Of a stretch of DNA of 64,000 bases, positions 59,756 through 64,000 are shown piece by piece. This stretch comes from Linnemannia schmuckeri (Eukaryota; Mortierellomycota; Mortierellomycetes; Mortierellales; Mortierellaceae): the NCBI GenBank assembly GCA_029449235.1, contig JANATG010000002.1:868001-932000 (forward strand), in the 5' to 3' direction. The first letter of the stretch is position 1. Every line of letters begins with the position of its first letter. The translations under genes and the position numbers were made by a program. The notes beneath the pieces are model-generated. The model was not told where the DNA came from. It ran no database searches and worked only from the letters and a program-made list of their open reading frames with translations.

Positions 59756-62700
59756 TCTTGCGACGCATAGAAGCCAGGTATAAACACTTTTCGAAATCAA
59801 CTCAGCCTTTCTTATCCCCATCACAATCCCACCTCCTCCCACCCCTCTCCTCCTCCAACCAACTTTACCTGTCTTTCACTTGATGTACCACCTTTTCATT
59901 CTCCTCTTCCCACTTGTTCAGCCCCCTCTGCCATTGACAGCTAGCTACCTCAATTGAGCTTACTTTTGCACGGATTGTGATGTCTCGATCAATGACTCAG
60001 TGAATCTCAATGGAGCTGTACAACCCTTATTTCTGTGAATAGAGGAAGCCACTTTACAGTAGGTAGGCCTAGTTGAGTTAAAACAAGAGGAGGAGGATTT
60101 CGGGTGTCAGACAGTACTTTGGCAGAAAGAAGAATGGGATAACAGAGATTCATGTACACCAGCTTTTTTCCCACTGTCGAGTACCTATCATAAGACCTGA
60201 TGGGGCTCATGGTCGTTGTTATTACCTAAAGGTGGAGCTAGCGGTTGCAAGTGGCATTATTTGGTATCAATGACTTCGGATGCACTCCATCTGGAGGATA
60301 TTTACTTGTGGTGAACGTGTGTTGAGAATAAGTATTCGAAGAAGGGCGAGAAGGGTGGTTGATGAACAAAGGGAGGAGAGCGATGAGAAAGGGTGGTGGA
60401 GGGTCCGACCGCTGTTGAAGTGTGAGGTGGGAGGACGAAAAGACTGGGTTCATTAGTAGCTGATAGCAAGCTGTTGGAGATGATACTAATAAGGTATCAA
60501 TGGAAGAAGGAGAGACTACATGCTGACGAGGGAAAGTGTAAAGCAGAAAGGGGATGCGAACAAAAACAGTAGAAAGAAAGTGTAGAAAAAATGCAAATAC
60601 CATTGTTCGGATTGATGTAGGAGTCATGATGGAATATGTAGACAAAACCTTGCTCTCGGACAACCGTTGGATCAAGAGGTTGGTGGCGGGTTGGAGACGA
60701 AGGCAGCAAAAGGAACAAAAAAATCAACCACCATCATGGTCATCGCGTTGTGCGTGTATGATGCACTACTTTTATTCATTGCCGACAATAGAATTACTAC
60801 CCTAACCAAATTGAGACGCAGTTGAAAAAACGCTATCTAGGGTTAACTACGGATATCCACCTTCAAGCGGAACAAGAGCATCGCGTTGCAACTGTATGAT
60901 GCTCCTAGACGACTTTCTCCATTTGAGGCTCCAGAAAAAGGCGAACAAAAAACACACAGCAAGCGGAGGATTATCTTGTGCGCAGAAGGCTCTATTTCGT
61001 TCACCTAAAAAAAACACCATTGAGCAATTTTTCATTTGTGTACGTCTCGATGTGTACACATGTACAGTACTTTGTCAGGAAAAGATGGAAATGAACGTGC
61101 ATAGACTAGATAGAGAACCCAACTCTTGCTCGTTCCGATATCTCTTACTCATAAGGCATGAATGGGTACACTATCGACATGCCTCGAACAATGGAGTTGG
61201 CGACCATAAGGGTGCTTTTTCATTTCGTCGACATAGGAGCAGTGATTCCCTCGTTTAGATGATTATTTGTTGATATTTGTAAATTGGGTGCTCAAAACTT
61301 TAATTTTTTCGGGGCGATCAGGTCGACGAAAGGGACAAGTCGTCCACACCCCGGTCGGTCCACTTCCAAGACGCACGCACACATAAACAGACATGGAACA
61401 CAAAGGGCTGGCAAGAGTTTCTTTGTTTCTTCGTTAACAAAATATCTCCGGTCCATGCATGCCTAGACCATTATTTTGTTTGTACCTCTGGACCCTGCCA
61501 CTTTCTCGCAACCCCATCACCCCATTTATTTCTTTGTGAATAGTAGCTCGAAACGAAAAACAGGGTTCACGCTAGCCATATTCGCAATGAAGAAAGGTAC
61601 TGTAGAAATTAGGACTTAGGAGATTAATAAAAGGGCTCCTTTTGGGTTCATGCCTCACGGTCAAAGGGGGAAAAGAGAAAGTGAATGGAAAATAAGGAAA
61701 AGTAATGCTTGTCTGACGAGTACCGGAAGGGGGCGAGACCATCGCAGTTACTTCGTTGACCATGTTGTTCGAAGTACTAGTGCCGTACCTTGTTTTCTCG
61801 GTTGTTTCGGTTGGTATGTATGCCATTCCAATTGGAAGGAACGTGATGGCAAGGCTGACCAACCAAACGAAGAGGCCGAACAAAACAGGCGACCCTTTGT
61901 TCGCAGAGAGCATTTCTACCTTCCCTTCGTCGCCACTCAATTACCGAGCGAGACATTAGTAAATGGCGAATTTTTGTACCACAGTGGATCTGCAACCATC
62001 TTTCTAACCCTAGAATGCACAAAGAAAAAAAATGTAGATGTGTCTTTTTGTCTCTCTTAGTACCACACCGCCCTCTTTTTTTTCAGAGCTGTCTATAATA
62101 AAACCTTGGTCGAGGCCTAATCTCCTTCAATACAGAAACAGAGGGAGGGAAGAGAGGTGATGTGCTTACGCCCTCCTTTTCGGCAGTAGTATGATAGGAA
62201 AATAGGGCGCCAACTCGCACGCTGCTTCAAAAATGAGTTTATCATCCGTTCGTTGTTCCTGTCATTCTTGGTATGGCTGTAGTCATTTTTATGCGATGGC
62301 GGTTTATTTTTGTCACTCGAAATTTCATTATCTTTTTTTTGCTTTCGCATGCAGCACCCGAAATGGGATATGGGGATTGGGCTGCTGGCTATTGTCAGTT
62401 TTGGCAATCATGAGCGCTACTCCGACAGATGCTGCTGCTGTGTCCTCCTTATTTTTGTAGAAATCGAAACAAGGGTAGATTGGGCAGGACAGAGAGAAGA
62501 GAAGGTGGGAGAGGGAGAACGAAATGAGGCACGATCGAGCGTCACTTGTTGTGTTCCACCATGTGCTTCATGCCTATCTCTTCACAACAAGCCCCTCCCT
62601 CTCTCCGATGTGCAAGCAATAACCAGGTCCCATGGTAGATGTGTCTGGCTTTTTGTCTCTTTGACGCTGACAGCGACAGGTCCCGGGCATTTTTTTTTTT

Positions 62701-62999
62701 CGTCTATTGCTTTGTATGAATGTACCCCTGAGCCGAACCTTCCTCCAAAATCAAATGAACGCTCCTCTCTTCTCCTTTGTAGATCGCACTAGTACACATT
62801 TGCATATGCGTGCTAATAGATGAGCAAGGGGCAGCCCTTTTTCCCATTTCTTTGACACAGGCACAATTTTGCCATTTTCTATCTACTATCCATTCGTACT
62901 TGAATGGGGACTTTTTGCCAGAGAAAACCTTATAGATGCTATTTGTGATCCAATTTCCCTGCATCTATTATTCGACCCAAGGGCAAGAGAGGCGACATT

Positions 63000-63035
<36 letters not shown>

Positions 63036-63322
63036 CTTGCTCCAACCAATCAACCATTGGGTTGCTTCTGAAAGAAAGACGGGCTCTTTTTCCACTTACT
63101 CTCACCAAATGTCTCTCTTTGTCTATCAATTGTATTTACGGTTTAATAGCTTCATTCCAACTGACAAAGGAGAAAACGGCGAGCGGACAGCGAGAGCACT
63201 AGGAGGGATACCCTGTACTCATACCAGTGCTTACTCGCCATTTCCGGCGACTTCCACCACCAGGGTACACATCAACAATAAGCATGGGTTCAACGGCCAG
63301 TCGTTCATAGCTCACCATCCTG

Positions 63323-63330
63323 TATAAAAG
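63323..63330 (+). promoter_or_regulatory. TATA box of the LysM gene
   Basis: TATAAAAG sits about 150 bp upstream of the ATG at 63476, followed by a C/T-rich leader with ACCCTCA repeats. This is a typical strong promoter layout for a secreted protein. Confidence 0.6.
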
Positions 63331-63475
63331 GGCCTCCGGTGCCCACTCTTTTTTTTCTTTAAGCAACCCTTCCCCTTCCAACTACCCCTCACACAGCTAA
63401 ACCTAGCCAACCCACATACCCTAAAGCCTTTACCCTCACATACCCTCAACACCTTCCCTACTCTAACCTATCATC

Positions 63476-64000
63476 ATGAAGTTCTCCGCCACCCTCCTCG
63501 CCCTCGCTGCCGTCGCCTCCTCGGCCATGGCTGTCGTCCCTGTCCCCGTCAAGGGTGAGTCTCTTTTGCCTTTTCCCATAATACGATATTACACCGTCCT
63601 GAAACATAATATATGAACCAAACCGTTTGAACTGACCAATTGAACTCGCATTTTTTTATTTACTCTCATAGGCTGCCAGAAGGCTGTCGTTGTCAAGCCC
63701 ACCGACACTGGCTGCATCCAGTTGTAAGTGTTCGCCTTCTGTTTCTTTCGATATGGGCGCGAATGAGCAAGAGAAGCGACCACAGAAAAAAGAAATGTCT
63801 CCGCTCCACCAGCTGTACTTTTACATGGATATTAATTCCTCCTCCCTTTTACCTCTTTATCAATTTCTCCACAACCCTCGACCAATACAGTGCTGGTGAC
63901 AACGGAACCACTTTCGCCAACTTGTTGAAGTGGAACAACAAGCTCCGCAAGGACTGTGCCAACTTGGATGTCGGCCACCCCATTTGCGTCTTGGGCCCCA
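63476..64000 (+). CDS. Small secreted LysM-domain protein (3' truncated by the window)
   Basis: Predicted secreted chitin- or glycan-binding protein. Exons: 63476-63554, 63672-63723, 63891 to beyond 64000; phases 1 and 2 match. The signal peptide is MKFSATLLALAAVASSAMA, followed by VVPVPVK. The mature part starts GCQKAVVV, then CIQF joins AGDNGTTFANLL, WNNKLRKDC, NLDVGHPICV. This is the LysM pattern of AGD, a mid-domain Asn, paired Cys and a final NLxxGxxxC. The spliced junction forms Phe before AGD. The protein continues past the window end, so further LysM copies are possible. Secreted LysM proteins in fungi may bind chitin fragments or wall glycans; the role here is inferred. Confidence 0.85.

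Larger units (their letters stand above)
57670..63475. other. 5.8-kb gene-poor spacer
   Basis: It contains the kelch promoter side (purine-rich on the plus strand, 57700-58140), a possible degenerate transposon end near 59022-59234, a CA/TA microsatellite near 59719-59755, a minus-strand hydrophobic fragment near 61770-61960, and an A run at 63001-63031. No complete gene is recognised. Confidence 0.5.

Noticed and set aside
60238..60675. 145-codon minus-strand frame
   Set aside because: Ser/Pro/Leu-rich, no family signature, no neighbouring exons.
1..64000. tRNA, rRNA and CRISPR features
   Set aside because: I scanned by eye for B-box-like GGTTCGA contexts with matching A boxes and for regularly spaced repeats and found none. 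A covariance-model scan would be decisive.

Overview
The window looks like a piece of an early-diverging filamentous fungal genome, most likely Mortierellomycotina (inference). Three things point that way: genes dense with small GT-AG introns (mostly 90-250 bp), very A/T-homopolymer-rich and pyrimidine-rich spacers, and a gene set typical of that group (Crinkler-type effectors, a Frizzled-like receptor, kelch-type single-pass membrane proteins, a LysM secretory protein, a Crypton). No ribosomal RNA, tRNA or CRISPR array was recognised. All exon models were built by hand from splice signals, reading phase and domain continuity.

Layout. 1-1830: the 3' part of a decayed Crypton (tyrosine recombinase plus GCR1_C-like domain) with three nonsense codons. 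6175-12429 (+): a three-repeat Myb transcription factor of 876 aa in six exons, with a 2.8-kb first intron inside repeat 1. 13034-14927 (+): a WD40 protein. 21559-30984 (+): a very large Ras guanine-nucleotide exchange factor in eleven exons, about 2627 aa. 31525-32710 (-): riboflavin kinase. 33296-35859 (-): cystathionine gamma-synthase of the fungal Str2/MET-7 type. 36.7-40.9 kb: an accessory island with two decayed Crinkler-family copies on the minus strand and a retroelement Gag zinc-knuckle relic. 41288-42148 (+): a small two-helix membrane protein carrying an in-frame ochre codon. 42257-45813 (-): a pepsin-type aspartic protease, probably GPI-anchored, whose model requires a 7-nt microexon. 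47024-50676 (-): a Frizzled-like seven-helix receptor with a Cys-rich ectodomain. 55221-57669 (-): a secreted kelch beta-propeller with one transmembrane helix and a Pro/Gln/Tyr-rich tail. 63476-64000+ (+): the 5' part of a small secreted LysM protein. The long spacers (1.8-6.2, 14.9-21.6, 50.7-55.2 and 57.7-63.5 kb) hold simple repeats and low-complexity DNA but no gene I can support.

Functionally there is no operon-like pathway. The left half holds regulators and core metabolism (Myb, WD40, RasGEF, FMN synthesis, sulfur amino acid synthesis). The right half (42-64 kb) is dominated by secreted or cell-surface proteins (protease, receptor, kelch receptor-like protein, LysM), next to a graveyard of effector-like and transposon-derived sequence. 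The most unusual points are the 7-nt protease microexon, the Frizzled-like receptor, the decayed Crypton whose lesions all look like C-to-T changes, and the decayed Crinkler pair.
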